Under the pieces are notes generated by a model. The model made no database searches, was not told the origin of the DNA, and saw nothing but the letters and a program-made list of their open reading frames with translations. From positions 992,001 through 1,056,000 of the forward strand of contig NZ_WQHX01000001.1 of NCBI RefSeq assembly GCF_013035425.1: DNA of 64,000 nt. The letters are read 5' to 3'. This DNA is from Ruegeria arenilitoris. Its GTDB lineage: Bacteria > Pseudomonadota > Alphaproteobacteria > Rhodobacterales > Rhodobacteraceae. The position numbers and the translations under genes were made by a program. This document shows positions 36,460-45,094 of the stretch, in pieces (positions within the stretch are counted from its first letter, which is position 1; each line of letters starts with the position of its first letter).

Positions 36460-37098
36460 ATGTTGCGCTATTTATACGCGGACGAGCTACATAAGCATCC
36501 GGCCCTGGCCGATGGAATGTTTAAAGATCGCGCTGATCAGTTCAAAACCCGATTGGGTTGGGATGTAACGGTCAATGAAAAAGGTGAAGAGCGCGACCAA
36601 TATGATGTTTTAAATCCACTTTATGTCATCTGGGAGGAGCCGGACGGAAACCATGGTGGATCCCTTCGGATGCTTCCTACCACTGGTCCAGTCATGGTCA
36701 ATGACGTTTTCGGCCATATAACAGGCGGCCAGCCGGTCCGAAGCCCGCTTATCTGGGAAGCGACACGCTTTTGTTTGTCCCGAACGGCCAGCCCACACAC
36801 AGCAGGAATAATCATGATGAGCTGCCTCGAAATATTGGAAGGGTTTAGCCTTTCAAATATCGTAGGTGCGTTTGATGCGCGAATGATCCGAATCTATCGA
36901 TTGATCGGTTCGTCGCCAGTATTACTGGGGTCTCAGGGGCAAGGGCGTGAAAAGATATCGGTTGGTTTGTGGTCCTATTCAACCGACGACCACAATCGCG
37001 TTGCCGAGCGGGTCGGCGTTACACGTGAGTTGTCCCGTTTGTGGTTCAAAACGTCATTTGGCAGTACAGCGCAACATCGGTTTTCATTGACGGCGTAA
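36460..37098 (+). CDS. luxI: Acyl-homoserine lactone synthase
   Basis: LuxI proteins join S-adenosylmethionine and an acyl-ACP (or acyl-CoA) to make the AHL signal. The 212 residues keep the invariant pattern: R24, F28 and W34 in DRADQFKTRLGW, D in RDQYD, R and the LPTTGP loop near 70-77, and E and R in WEATRFCLSR near 98-107. The acyl preference cannot be read. It follows luxR by 83 bp with repeated TTAACTAC between them. A hairpin over its ribosome binding site may limit translation. Confidence 0.95.
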   Translation: MLRYLYADELHKHPALADGMFKDRADQFKTRLGWDVTVNEKGEERDQYDVLNPLYVIWEEPDGNHGGSLRMLPTTGPVMVNDVFGHITGGQPVRSPLIWEATRFCLSRTASPHTAGIIMMSCLEILEGFSLSNIVGAFDARMIRIYRLIGSSPVLLGSQGQGREKISVGLWSYSTDDHNRVAERVGVTRELSRLWFKTSFGSTAQHRFSLTA

Positions 37099-37158
37099 AA
37101 TCTGGAAAATCAAAATCCGAGTCTGGCCGATGTGGTTCCGTCGCTGTAGGGTCGCGCC

Positions 37159-38691
37159 ATGTCCTTACCTCCAGTCACCTTTTCGGAAGATCAGGCAGTT
37201 GCCTACGACAGCATTGCCGAGTTGCTGCGATCCGCTGGCGTGGACCTCAATGACGATGCGCTACTAAAACTGCCGGGCAACGGCAAGTCCGGCGTTATGG
37301 CAGTCATCGGGAAGGCGGGTTCCGGAAAAACACTATTACTGGCAGAGCTTTACAAGGCACTGGTAGACGCCGGAGTGAATCTGATTTCGGGTGATTTCGA
37401 AAGCCGGAAATCCAGAGATAAGCGTAGCCTGGCGATACTGGCCCCCACGAACAAGGCGGCGAGTGTCCTGCGACTGAGAGGCGTTCCAGCAACGACCATT
37501 CACCGAATTCTTTACACACCGGTTTACGACCCCGAATACGAACGTATCGCCGAATGGTTGGCTGGCAACGACGAACGCCCAGAGATTGAGGGATTGACTG
37601 CAGAAGCCTTGGATCGCGCGGCAGCGTTTTATTCCAACAACAAATCAATCCCAGGAGCGCTGGCTGCGGCGGGGTTGCGGGGGTCTGATTTTATCACCGG
37701 ATGGAAGAGACGGGATGAGCCGCTGGATATCGGTTTTGTGGACGAAGCTTCAATGTTGGATGACCGACAGTTCCAAGACCTTCAAGAGATATTCCCAACG
37801 TTGTTGTTGTTCGGTGATCCCGCTCAGTTGGCTCCGGTCAATCAATCTGGATCAATGGTGTTTGATGGACTGCCGGAACAACGTAAATTGACGCTCCATC
37901 GCGTACACAGGCAAACCGCTGACAACCCGATTCTGGATCTCGCACATGCATTGTCGGATGCAGAAATGGGTTTCGAAAGTTTCGAGCGTCTGGTCGAGGA
38001 AACGGCCGCAAGGGATGAAAGGGTGGTTTGGGGTCAGCGGGTCGAAGTCGATTTGATGGCTCGAAGCCCTGTGCTGGTTTGGCGAAATGCTACGCGTATT
38101 CGTTTGATTCAAGCGTTTCGCAGTGTTCACGGTGCCCCGGAAACTGAGCTGCTGGAGGGTGAGCCCCTAATCTGTGACGGCATTGAATTACCGTTGAAAC
38201 ACCGCAAAAAACGACTGGATCTAGAAGCGCGCGGTCTGATCAAGGGTGCCCAGGTCATCTATCTCGGACCAGGGCGCAAACCCGGTTTTTCTCGCCTGCA
38301 TGTGATGGGCGCCGAGGATCCGCAGGTCAGCGCCGCATCGATTGTTCAGATCGAAAAGCCAGACGAAGAAGAACCTTTCATACCATACGCAGCCCGTATG
38401 GGGGCAACATTTTTGCATGGCGCCGCTGTGACCATTCACAAAGCTCAGGGGTCGCAATGGGATACAGTTCAGGTGTTCGCCCCTGATGTATTCGCTGCTG
38501 CTCGCATGGGGCGAACCGAAGCCGGGCAACCTCTTTGGAAACGGTTGGCATACGTGGCCATTACTAGGGCGCAGGAACGTCTTATCTGGGTCGTGCGGAA
38601 CCGACTTTCCAAGCCTACGCATCCTCTGCGTGTTGATGATTTGCGCGCAGTTCCGGCTGTTTCGCTAACGTTGGAGACTGAAAGTACATGA
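37159..38691 (+). CDS. RecD-like ATP-dependent DNA helicase (UvrD_C_2)
   Basis: The 510-residue protein is a superfamily-1B-like helicase: Walker A GKAGSGKT at 51-58, a motif Ia-like LAPTNKAASVLR near 95-106, Walker B VDEAS at 194-198, GDPAQLAPV at 219-227, a Gln/Arg motif HRVHRQ near 251, HKAQGSQWDTVQVF near 430 and the terminal YVAITRAQERLIWV of the UvrD_C_2 domain. It lacks the N-terminal and nuclease parts of RecD and TraI. It begins 60 bp after luxI and overlaps the SDR gene by 4 bp. No toxin, nuclease or recombinase is near, so it is more likely a DNA-repair helicase than a defence gene. Confidence 0.85.
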   Translation: MSLPPVTFSEDQAVAYDSIAELLRSAGVDLNDDALLKLPGNGKSGVMAVIGKAGSGKTLLLAELYKALVDAGVNLISGDFESRKSRDKRSLAILAPTNKAASVLRLRGVPATTIHRILYTPVYDPEYERIAEWLAGNDERPEIEGLTAEALDRAAAFYSNNKSIPGALAAAGLRGSDFITGWKRRDEPLDIGFVDEASMLDDRQFQDLQEIFPTLLLFGDPAQLAPVNQSGSMVFDGLPEQRKLTLHRVHRQTADNPILDLAHALSDAEMGFESFERLVEETAARDERVVWGQRVEVDLMARSPVLVWRNATRIRLIQAFRSVHGAPETELLEGEPLICDGIELPLKHRKKRLDLEARGLIKGAQVIYLGPGRKPGFSRLHVMGAEDPQVSAASIVQIEKPDEEEPFIPYAARMGATFLHGAAVTIHKAQGSQWDTVQVFAPDVFAAARMGRTEAGQPLWKRLAYVAITRAQERLIWVVRNRLSKPTHPLRVDDLRAVPAVSLTLETEST

Positions 38692-39416
38692 AAACTATTA
38701 TCATAACCGGGGCAAGTTCAGGCATTGGCCGCACGACCGCAGAGCTGTTTCTTGCCGAAGGATGGACAGTCGGGCTTCTGGCGCGAACCAAAGAAACACT
38801 CAATGAAATTGCTGCAATCCATAGCAACGCAATCCCCTTAGTCGCTGACGTCACCGATGCTGCGGCCGTCGCAACTGCGTTTGACGGGTTTATCGATCAG
38901 GCTGACCGACTGGATGTTTTGTTCAACAATGCGGGTGTGTTCAAACCCGGCGGAACCATTGATGAAATCGAACTCGACGCTTGGTACCAGACCGTAGATG
39001 TTAATCTGAATGGTATGTTTCTATGTGCCCGCGAAGCGTTCCGAACTATGCGAAATCAATCGCCGCAAGGGGGTCGAATAATCAACAACGGTTCTATCGC
39101 GGCTTATGTTCCACGGCCAAACTCGGTTCATTATTCCACAACAAAGCATGCAATTACTGGACTGACCCGCAGTCTCTCATTGGACGGCCGGACGTTTGGA
39201 ATCGCGTGCGGTCAGATAGATATAGGCAACGCCAGAACGCCAATGGTGCAGGGATTAGTGGACGCAGCTGTTGCAGAGGACCGAATACCCGATCCCACTA
39301 TGGCGGTCGAAGACGCCGCCCGGTCGGTGCTTCATATGGCAAGCTTGCCGCCTGAAGCCAATGTTCAGTTCATGACGGTGATGGCGACAACCATGCCCTA
39401 CATCGGCAGGGGCTGA
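38688..39416 (+). CDS. Short-chain dehydrogenase/reductase
   Basis: The 242-residue protein has the classical SDR cofactor site TGASSGIGRT near residues 7-16, NNAG at about 87 (FNNAGVFKPGG), a catalytic Ser in NNGSIAAY near 135, and the YxxxK pair in HYSTTKHAITG near 148. The cofactor is probably NADP or NAD; the substrate is unknown. The start overlaps the helicase stop (ATGA), so the two are co-translated. It ends 4 bp from the converging TIGR02186 gene. Confidence 0.92.
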   Translation: MKTIIITGASSGIGRTTAELFLAEGWTVGLLARTKETLNEIAAIHSNAIPLVADVTDAAAVATAFDGFIDQADRLDVLFNNAGVFKPGGTIDEIELDAWYQTVDVNLNGMFLCAREAFRTMRNQSPQGGRIINNGSIAAYVPRPNSVHYSTTKHAITGLTRSLSLDGRTFGIACGQIDIGNARTPMVQGLVDAAVAEDRIPDPTMAVEDAARSVLHMASLPPEANVQFMTVMATTMPYIGRG

Positions 39417-39419
39417 CGA

Positions 39420-40184
39420 TTACTTTTCGCGCAACAAGCGGAAAGCCGTAGACGCACCCCAACCCGCTGAGATGGCAATGACCAAAGACATTAATCCATA
39501 CCAAACTGGTTGTTGACGAGACATGTTGTAGAGAAAACGCTCAAGGCCAACTTTTCGGACATCAATGGTGGTTTCGAATTGTGATACCACTTGGCCGCCT
39601 CGGGTCAGAAATATCCGCGCGAGGTAATCACCTTCCGTCAAGTCGGCAGGCATATCAATCGAAGTTCGGAATAATGTCTGTTCGTCTACGGCGACCGTGT
39701 TTTCTCGGATGGAATACAACCCCTCATTCTCGCGGATGCGTATGACTGCCTCCGCAAAATTTTGTGCACCTTCGACGTTCATGTCTGCACCAACGGATCG
39801 GATGGCACGCCCGATTGATACGCGATGACGCAGGTCTTCTGTGTTGGTCAGAACCTGACTAAATGGTGCAGAGGTAGCAACGGCATAAAAGCTGGGTGCG
39901 AGATCAACTAAGATACTGTCGGTATTCACCCATATGCCAAACCTTCGTTCTTTGCGCCTGACCGTGACTGGCTCCGACGGCCCGACGACCGACACGATAA
40001 CTTCTAGCGGGGGGCCATCAGGGATCGGCGCTTCCCGCTTTACGGCGCCAAAGATCAGTATCTCAGAGCCGTCGAAATCAGCGGTGATTGACACGCGGTC
40101 CTGACTTAGCCCCAGAACAACTTGTTCCTGCGCCGCATGAACGGGTTTACAGAGCAAAAAAAGGGCGATTATCAGGCGGATCAT
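39420..40184 (-). CDS. TIGR02186 family membrane protein partner of a TSUP permease
   Basis: The 254-residue protein has an N-terminal signal sequence (residues 1-18, ending at HA), a beta-rich extracytoplasmic domain of about 200 residues, and one C-terminal membrane helix (VWYGLMSLVIAISAGWGAS). TIGR02186 proteins regularly follow TSUP permease genes and are of unknown role. The ATG at 40184 has AGGAGGGC just upstream and starts 3 bp after the TSUP stop; the 26-codon longer frame would lie inside that gene. The pair may form a transport complex for a sulfur-containing or other anion (inference). Confidence 0.85.
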   Translation of the reverse strand: MIRLIIALFLLCKPVHAAQEQVVLGLSQDRVSITADFDGSEILIFGAVKREAPIPDGPPLEVIVSVVGPSEPVTVRRKERRFGIWVNTDSILVDLAPSFYAVATSAPFSQVLTNTEDLRHRVSIGRAIRSVGADMNVEGAQNFAEAVIRIRENEGLYSIRENTVAVDEQTLFRTSIDMPADLTEGDYLARIFLTRGGQVVSQFETTIDVRKVGLERFLYNMSRQQPVWYGLMSLVIAISAGWGASTAFRLLREK

Positions 40185-40186
40185 GC

Positions 40187-41104
40187 TCAATGCCCTCCTG
40201 CTTCGCCAATCGAATATAGCTCTGCAGGCTGCAGTAATAGGTCCAAAGCCAGTTTGCCGCATACCAACAAAACCAGTGCTGCCAGAAGAACGCGCAGCTG
40301 TTCTGCAGGCATTCTGGCTCCGATTACAGTCCCGACTTGCGCCCCGATCACGCCACCAACCAACAACAAAACGGCCAGAACAACGTCCACCGTATAGTTC
40401 GTGGTCGCGTGCAACATCGTCGTAAACGCAGTCACAAAAATGATCTGAAACAGCGACGTACCCACAACTACCTTGGTTGGCATGCCGAGCAGATAGATCA
40501 TGGCAGGAACCATAATAAAGCCGCCGCCGACGCCCATAATAGCAGACAGTACCCCGACGATGACTCCGACAATTATCGGGGGAATGACCGATATATAAAG
40601 GCCAGACGTGCGAAAACGCATCTTGAAGGGCAACGCGTGTACCCAGCCGCGCTGTCGCCGTTTGACCGGAGTTGTACCCTTCTTGGTTTTGCGTAACGCG
40701 TTGATGCTTTCGATAAACATCAAACTTCCGATGATACCTAGAAAAACTACGTAGCAGAGCGTTACGAGAAGATCGACCTGACCAAGGCTTTTCAGGTAGT
40801 TAAAGATCACCACGCCGAGCGCTGCACCTGTCAGACCGCCCAGTAAAAGAACCGTTCCCATTTTAAAGTCGACCGTTCGTCGCCTGAAATGCGCGAGTAC
40901 GCCAGAGAAAGAAGACGCCACGATCTGGTTGGCTTCTGTTGCAACTGCAACAGCGGGCGGGATTCCGATGAAAAACAATAGCGGGGTCATCAGAAATCCA
41001 CCACCAACACCAAACATGCCGGAAAGGACGCCTACCATCCCACCAAGGCCAAGCAGCAGAAAGGCATTCACTGAGACTTCGGCGATCGGTAAGTAAATCT
41101 GCAT
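40187..41104 (-). CDS. TauE/SafE (TSUP) family permease
   Basis: The 305-residue protein has about eight membrane helices with the two TSUP repeats: GMFGVGGGFLMTPLLFF near residues 29-45 and AIMGVGGGFIMVPAMIYLL near 200-218. It is followed by TIGR02186, the known partner family. The upstream 262 bp (41105-41366) between this gene and the ABC permease genes, all on the same strand, hold a 6-bp hairpin at 41318-41332 without a T run and no gene that I can support. The substrate is unknown; sulfite, thiosulfate or organosulfonates are possible for the family. Confidence 0.88.
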   Translation of the reverse strand: MQIYLPIAEVSVNAFLLLGLGGMVGVLSGMFGVGGGFLMTPLLFFIGIPPAVAVATEANQIVASSFSGVLAHFRRRTVDFKMGTVLLLGGLTGAALGVVIFNYLKSLGQVDLLVTLCYVVFLGIIGSLMFIESINALRKTKKGTTPVKRRQRGWVHALPFKMRFRTSGLYISVIPPIIVGVIVGVLSAIMGVGGGFIMVPAMIYLLGMPTKVVVGTSLFQIIFVTAFTTMLHATTNYTVDVVLAVLLLVGGVIGAQVGTVIGARMPAEQLRVLLAALVLLVCGKLALDLLLQPAELYSIGEAGGH

Positions 41105-41366
41105 GGTTTCTTCTGTACGGCGACTGCCGCGCCTGTCGGTGCGACAAAGCCTCTGAGGACTGGATACTTAATCAACGAAATCCCGGGGCTAAATCAACAA
41201 AGATCCACGGACCCCAATCCCGAGCCAGGCACACCGCGTGACTCCGCAATGCCAAAGCTTGAGGAAATGATTCCATACCCCTTTAGAACGGTTGCGACAT
41301 GCAAAATCAACTCCGTATGCTGCTTTGCAGCAGACAGGACCGAAAAGAGTTCACAAACTGGACCTA

Positions 41367-42377
41367 TCAACGCTCCTTCACATAGGGCTCACCGCCCGCC
41401 CGAGGGGGAATTGCCTTGCCAACAAACCCGGCCAGAATGACCACCGTGAGAATGTAGGGCAGAGCGTCCATTGCCTGAACCGGGATTACAACTCCGCCCA
41501 GATCAATATTCTGGAACCTCAGGGCGATCGCCTGCAAAAGCCCGAACAACAAACAAGCCCACATTGCGTGCCAAGGTCGCCATTTCGCAAAAATGAGCGC
41601 AGCCAATGCGATGAACCCGCGGCCTGCGGTCATGTCCTTAACGAAACCGGCTTGCAAGGCAGTTGCAAGATAGGCTCCGGCGATGCCGCACAACACTCCG
41701 CATATGGCAACAGCGGCGTACCTAAGCCCAACAACAGAGACACCGGCTGTATCTACTGCCGCAGGGTTTTCACCAACCGCTCTCAGTCGCAACCCGAACC
41801 GGGTCCGGAACAAAATCCACCAGGTTGCCGGGACCATTAAAAACGCAATGTAGACAAGGATAGAATGCCCCGAGATCAACTCGGAATATACCAGATGCAA
41901 GACATTTGCGTCTGACATCAGATCAGAAACGGACCGTCCTGTGAGCTCGGCATCCTTAGGACCAATAGCCATCGGGAACTCTACCGATTCAAACCGTCCT
42001 CCACCCACAAGTGAGGGTGTTCTGCCGCCTTGTTGAAACCAGTCCTGCGCTACTAACACCGTCATTCCTGCGGCAAGAAAGTTAATAGCAACGCCTGAAA
42101 TCAACTGGTTGCCACGAAACGTAATCGAAGCCAGCCCATGCAGGCCTGACAATGCCAGTGAAGAAGCAATCCCGGCCAATAATCCAAGCCAGACAGATCC
42201 AGACAAAGCGGCAACGGCGGCTGAGAAAAAGGCCGACATAAGCATTTTTCCCTCTAAGCCTATGTCGAATATACCCGCGCGTTCGGAGTAAAGTCCGGCA
42301 AGACATGCCAGAAGCAAAGGCGTTGCAAGGCGGATAGTGGAGTCCAGGATCTGGATTATCGTGACAAACACATCCAT
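41367..42377 (-). CDS. Nucleoside-type ABC transporter permease (second)
   Basis: The 336-residue membrane protein of the BPD_transp_2 family has about ten hydrophobic segments and the YSERAGIFDIGLEGKMLM motif near residues 27-44, typical of permeases in BMP-dependent nucleoside transporters. Near 195-210, RAVGENPAAVDTAGVSV is the loop that contacts the ATPase. It is the last gene of the four-gene transporter operon, its ATG sharing one base with the stop of the first permease gene. Confidence 0.92.
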   Translation of the reverse strand: MDVFVTIIQILDSTIRLATPLLLACLAGLYSERAGIFDIGLEGKMLMSAFFSAAVAALSGSVWLGLLAGIASSLALSGLHGLASITFRGNQLISGVAINFLAAGMTVLVAQDWFQQGGRTPSLVGGGRFESVEFPMAIGPKDAELTGRSVSDLMSDANVLHLVYSELISGHSILVYIAFLMVPATWWILFRTRFGLRLRAVGENPAAVDTAGVSVVGLRYAAVAICGVLCGIAGAYLATALQAGFVKDMTAGRGFIALAALIFAKWRPWHAMWACLLFGLLQAIALRFQNIDLGGVVIPVQAMDALPYILTVVILAGFVGKAIPPRAGGEPYVKER

Positions 42378-43471
42378 TACTGCGCCCCTCTCCGCATGCT
42401 AAGGAAGAGTTTCTCAAGCGGCATGCGTACCATGTTGTCGAGCGCGCCGGTGAATAGGATAACCAGCGCTTGAATAACTACGATCAACTCGCGTGGGATA
42501 GACGTCCATAGCGCAAGCTCGGCACCCCCTTGGTAAAGAAAGCCAAACAAAATGGCCGCCAGGAAAACACCAAATGGGTGAGATCGACCCATAAGGGCAA
42601 CAGCAATTCCGATGAACCCAGCACCTTCGGTTGAATTGAGAACCAATCGCTCGGCCTCGCCCATTACGTTGTTTATCGCCATCAAGCCGGCCAGAGCCCC
42701 TGAAATCAACATGGCGACGATCGTGATGCGTACGGGTGAGATACCGGCATAGACCGCGCCAGTCTCTGAATGACCGTAAGCCCGAATTTCATAACCAAGT
42801 CTGGTACGCCAGATCAGCGCCCAAATCACAAAACAAGCCGCTATTGCGACGAGTAAAGAGACATTGGCCGGGGCCGCCTTGGAAAAGTTTATACCGATAG
42901 GTGCCAGTAATTCGTGTAACGTCGGAAGGTGTACCGTTTCCGAGAAGCGCGCAGTGGCTGGATCCATTGACCCTTCGGGACGCATTACGTTGACCAGCAT
43001 GTAGTTCAGGAACGCCGCCGCTATGAAATTGAACATGATCGTCGTAATCACAATGTGGCTGCCGCGTTTGGCCTGCAGATAGGCGGGTATCGCGGCCCAT
43101 GCTGCGCCAAACAGCATCGATGCAGCACATGCAGCCAACAGGGCAATGGTCCAATGCGGCCAATCTACGTAAAGGCAGACTATGGCAACACCCAGACCAC
43201 CCAGCATCGCTTGGCCTTCACCGCCGATATTGAACATGCGCGCGTGAAACGCGACGGCGACCGCCAGTCCGGTGAACATAAAGTTAGTAGCGTAGTACAG
43301 CGTGTAGCCCCAACCATAAGTGGACCCCAACGCACCAGTCACCATGAGTTTGACCGCTTCTACCGGGTTTTCGCCAATAGCTAAGATGACCAACGCTGAA
43401 AGGACTGCCGCCAATATCAGGCTGATTACCGGAATCAGCACTACATCGGCCCATTTGGGCATTTTATCCAT
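42377..43471 (-). CDS. Nucleoside-type ABC transporter permease (first)
   Basis: The 364-residue permease is also BPD_transp_2, with about ten membrane helices, FNIGGEGQAMLGGLG near 80 and RAYGHSETGAVYAGIS near 228, the coupling loop. It forms a heterodimer with the next gene product. It lies 3 bp after the ATPase gene and overlaps the second permease by one base. The N-terminal helix (WADVVLIPVISLILAAVLSA) begins at residue 6. Confidence 0.92.
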   Translation of the reverse strand: MDKMPKWADVVLIPVISLILAAVLSALVILAIGENPVEAVKLMVTGALGSTYGWGYTLYYATNFMFTGLAVAVAFHARMFNIGGEGQAMLGGLGVAIVCLYVDWPHWTIALLAACAASMLFGAAWAAIPAYLQAKRGSHIVITTIMFNFIAAAFLNYMLVNVMRPEGSMDPATARFSETVHLPTLHELLAPIGINFSKAAPANVSLLVAIAACFVIWALIWRTRLGYEIRAYGHSETGAVYAGISPVRITIVAMLISGALAGLMAINNVMGEAERLVLNSTEGAGFIGIAVALMGRSHPFGVFLAAILFGFLYQGGAELALWTSIPRELIVVIQALVILFTGALDNMVRMPLEKLFLSMRRGAQ

Positions 43472-43474
43472 AGT

Positions 43475-45004
43475 TCACGCGGCCTTTTCCGCTACTCCGG
43501 CCATTAATAGGCCCAGTTCTTTTTCGTCGGTTTCATGAGGTAGGCGTTCGCCCATGATATGTCCGTCAAACATCACTGCGATTCGATCAGAAAGCGAGAA
43601 TATTTCTTCCAGCTCGACCGATACCAACAGAATTGCTTTACCCTGATCGCGAAGCGCCACGATTTGTTTATGGATGAATTCAATCGCGCCAATATCAACA
43701 CCTCGCGTCGGCTGACCGACAAGAAGCAGATCCGGGTTTCGTTCAATTTCGCGCGCCACAACAATCTTTTGCTGGTTCCCGCCCGAGAAATTCTTAGCCG
43801 CGAGCCACCCATTGGGTGGACGTACATCGAATTTTTCTATCTTTCGTTCCGTGTCAGCACGCAGGGCTGCATTGTCCATAAAGATGCCACGCTGATAAGC
43901 CGGGTCACGGTGATAACCGAAAGCCACATTCTCCCACGCGTGGAAATCCATAATCAGGCCTTCGCGCTGACGGTCCTCTGGCACATGGGCAATGTGCTGC
44001 GCGCGTCGCGCCTGTCCGTCCGAACCTGTACCGCTTAAGGCCAAAGGCGCACCATTAAGTTTTATTGAACCTTGCCCAGGGCGCATTCCGCCCAGCACCT
44101 CAAGCAGTTCGGATTGACCGTTTCCTGCGACGCCTGCAATTCCTACGATCTCTCCGGCGCGAACCGTCAGATCAATACCTTTGACCCGCTCAACACCGGC
44201 TTCGTCTATCACACGCAGGTTTTCAATCTCGAGAATGGGTTTACCGGGTTTTGCGGGCGCTTTGTCCACCTGAAGAAGCACCTTGCGACCAACCATCAAT
44301 TCGGCGAGCTCTTGTGGGTTGGTCTCGGCAGTCTTGACGGTTGCCGTCATTTGTCCTCGCCGCATTACGGATACAGTGTCTGTGGCTTCCATTATTTCGC
44401 GCAGCTTATGCGTGATTAAAATAATCGTCTTCCCTTCTTCCCGCAGACGATGAAGGATGCGGAACAATTGGTCGGCTTCAGCTGGCGTTAGAACTCCGGT
44501 TGGTTCATCTAAAATAAGAATTTCGGCCTTGCGATACAGCGCTTTAAGAATTTCGACGCGCTGCTGCATGCCAACACCGATTTCGTCGATGCGTTTGTCC
44601 GGGTCGACAAACAACTCATATTCTTCTTCCAGGTCCTTCAGCTCTTTTCTGGCTTTGGCGAGAGAGGGGGCTAACAGACCGCCGTCCTCAGCGCCCAAGA
44701 TAATGTTTTCCAGAACGGTGAAATTCTCGACCAGCTTGAAATGTTGAAAAACCATTCCAATGCCGGCGGCAATGGCGGCTTGACTGTCAGGGATCTCGGT
44801 CTTTTGGCCATTGATCCAAATCTCGCCCTTATCGGCTTTGTAAAATCCGTAAAGAATACTCATCAGCGTGGATTTACCCGCACCGTTTTCACCAATGATC
44901 CCATGGATCGTTCCCGGGGCGACGCTGATGGAGATGTCTTTATTAGCCTGAACCGGCCCAAAGGCTTTGGAAATCCCTTTGAGCTCAATGGCGGGGACTG
45001 TCAT
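43475..45004 (-). CDS. Nucleoside-type ABC transporter ATP-binding protein (double domain)
   Basis: The 509-residue ATPase has two fused nucleotide-binding domains, as in sugar and nucleoside importers (RbsA-like). The first has Walker A GENGAGKSTL near 37 and LDEPTGVLTP; the second has a degenerate Walker A AGVAGNGQSELLEVLGG near 293 and FSGGNQQKIVVAREI near 395, then VGQPTRGVDIG. The second-domain P-loop lacks the usual GKS Lys, the normal state for this subfamily. It starts 90 bp after the substrate-binding protein gene, with a stable hairpin between. Confidence 0.94.
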   Translation of the reverse strand: MTVPAIELKGISKAFGPVQANKDISISVAPGTIHGIIGENGAGKSTLMSILYGFYKADKGEIWINGQKTEIPDSQAAIAAGIGMVFQHFKLVENFTVLENIILGAEDGGLLAPSLAKARKELKDLEEEYELFVDPDKRIDEIGVGMQQRVEILKALYRKAEILILDEPTGVLTPAEADQLFRILHRLREEGKTIILITHKLREIMEATDTVSVMRRGQMTATVKTAETNPQELAELMVGRKVLLQVDKAPAKPGKPILEIENLRVIDEAGVERVKGIDLTVRAGEIVGIAGVAGNGQSELLEVLGGMRPGQGSIKLNGAPLALSGTGSDGQARRAQHIAHVPEDRQREGLIMDFHAWENVAFGYHRDPAYQRGIFMDNAALRADTERKIEKFDVRPPNGWLAAKNFSGGNQQKIVVAREIERNPDLLLVGQPTRGVDIGAIEFIHKQIVALRDQGKAILLVSVELEEIFSLSDRIAVMFDGHIMGERLPHETDEKELGLLMAGVAEKAA

Positions 45005-45060
45005 ATCTTGTCCTCAATTGCCGAAGGGGACGCGTTAGCATTTTGCTGCGGAACGGGTGC

Positions 45061-45086
45061 GGGGCGGAGGGGATCTCCACCGCCCC
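45061..45086 (-). other. Stable intercistronic hairpin after the binding-protein gene
   Basis: GGGGCGG (45061-45067) pairs with CCGCCCC (45080-45086) around a 12-base loop, 8 bp after the binding-protein stop on the minus strand. There is no U run, so it is unlikely to be a full terminator. Such hairpins often protect the upstream mRNA and give the binding protein a higher level than the membrane parts. Confidence 0.5.
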
Positions 45087-45094
45087 AAGTGATA

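Noticed and set aside
37159..38691. Defence or mobile-element origin for the RecD-like helicase
   Set aside because: No integrase, nuclease, toxin or base-composition shift is seen, and its neighbours are ordinary genes.
41318..41332. Hairpin TGCTGC-TTT-GCAGCA as a terminator of the nucleoside transporter operon
   Set aside because: The stem is only 6 bp and neither side carries a T run.
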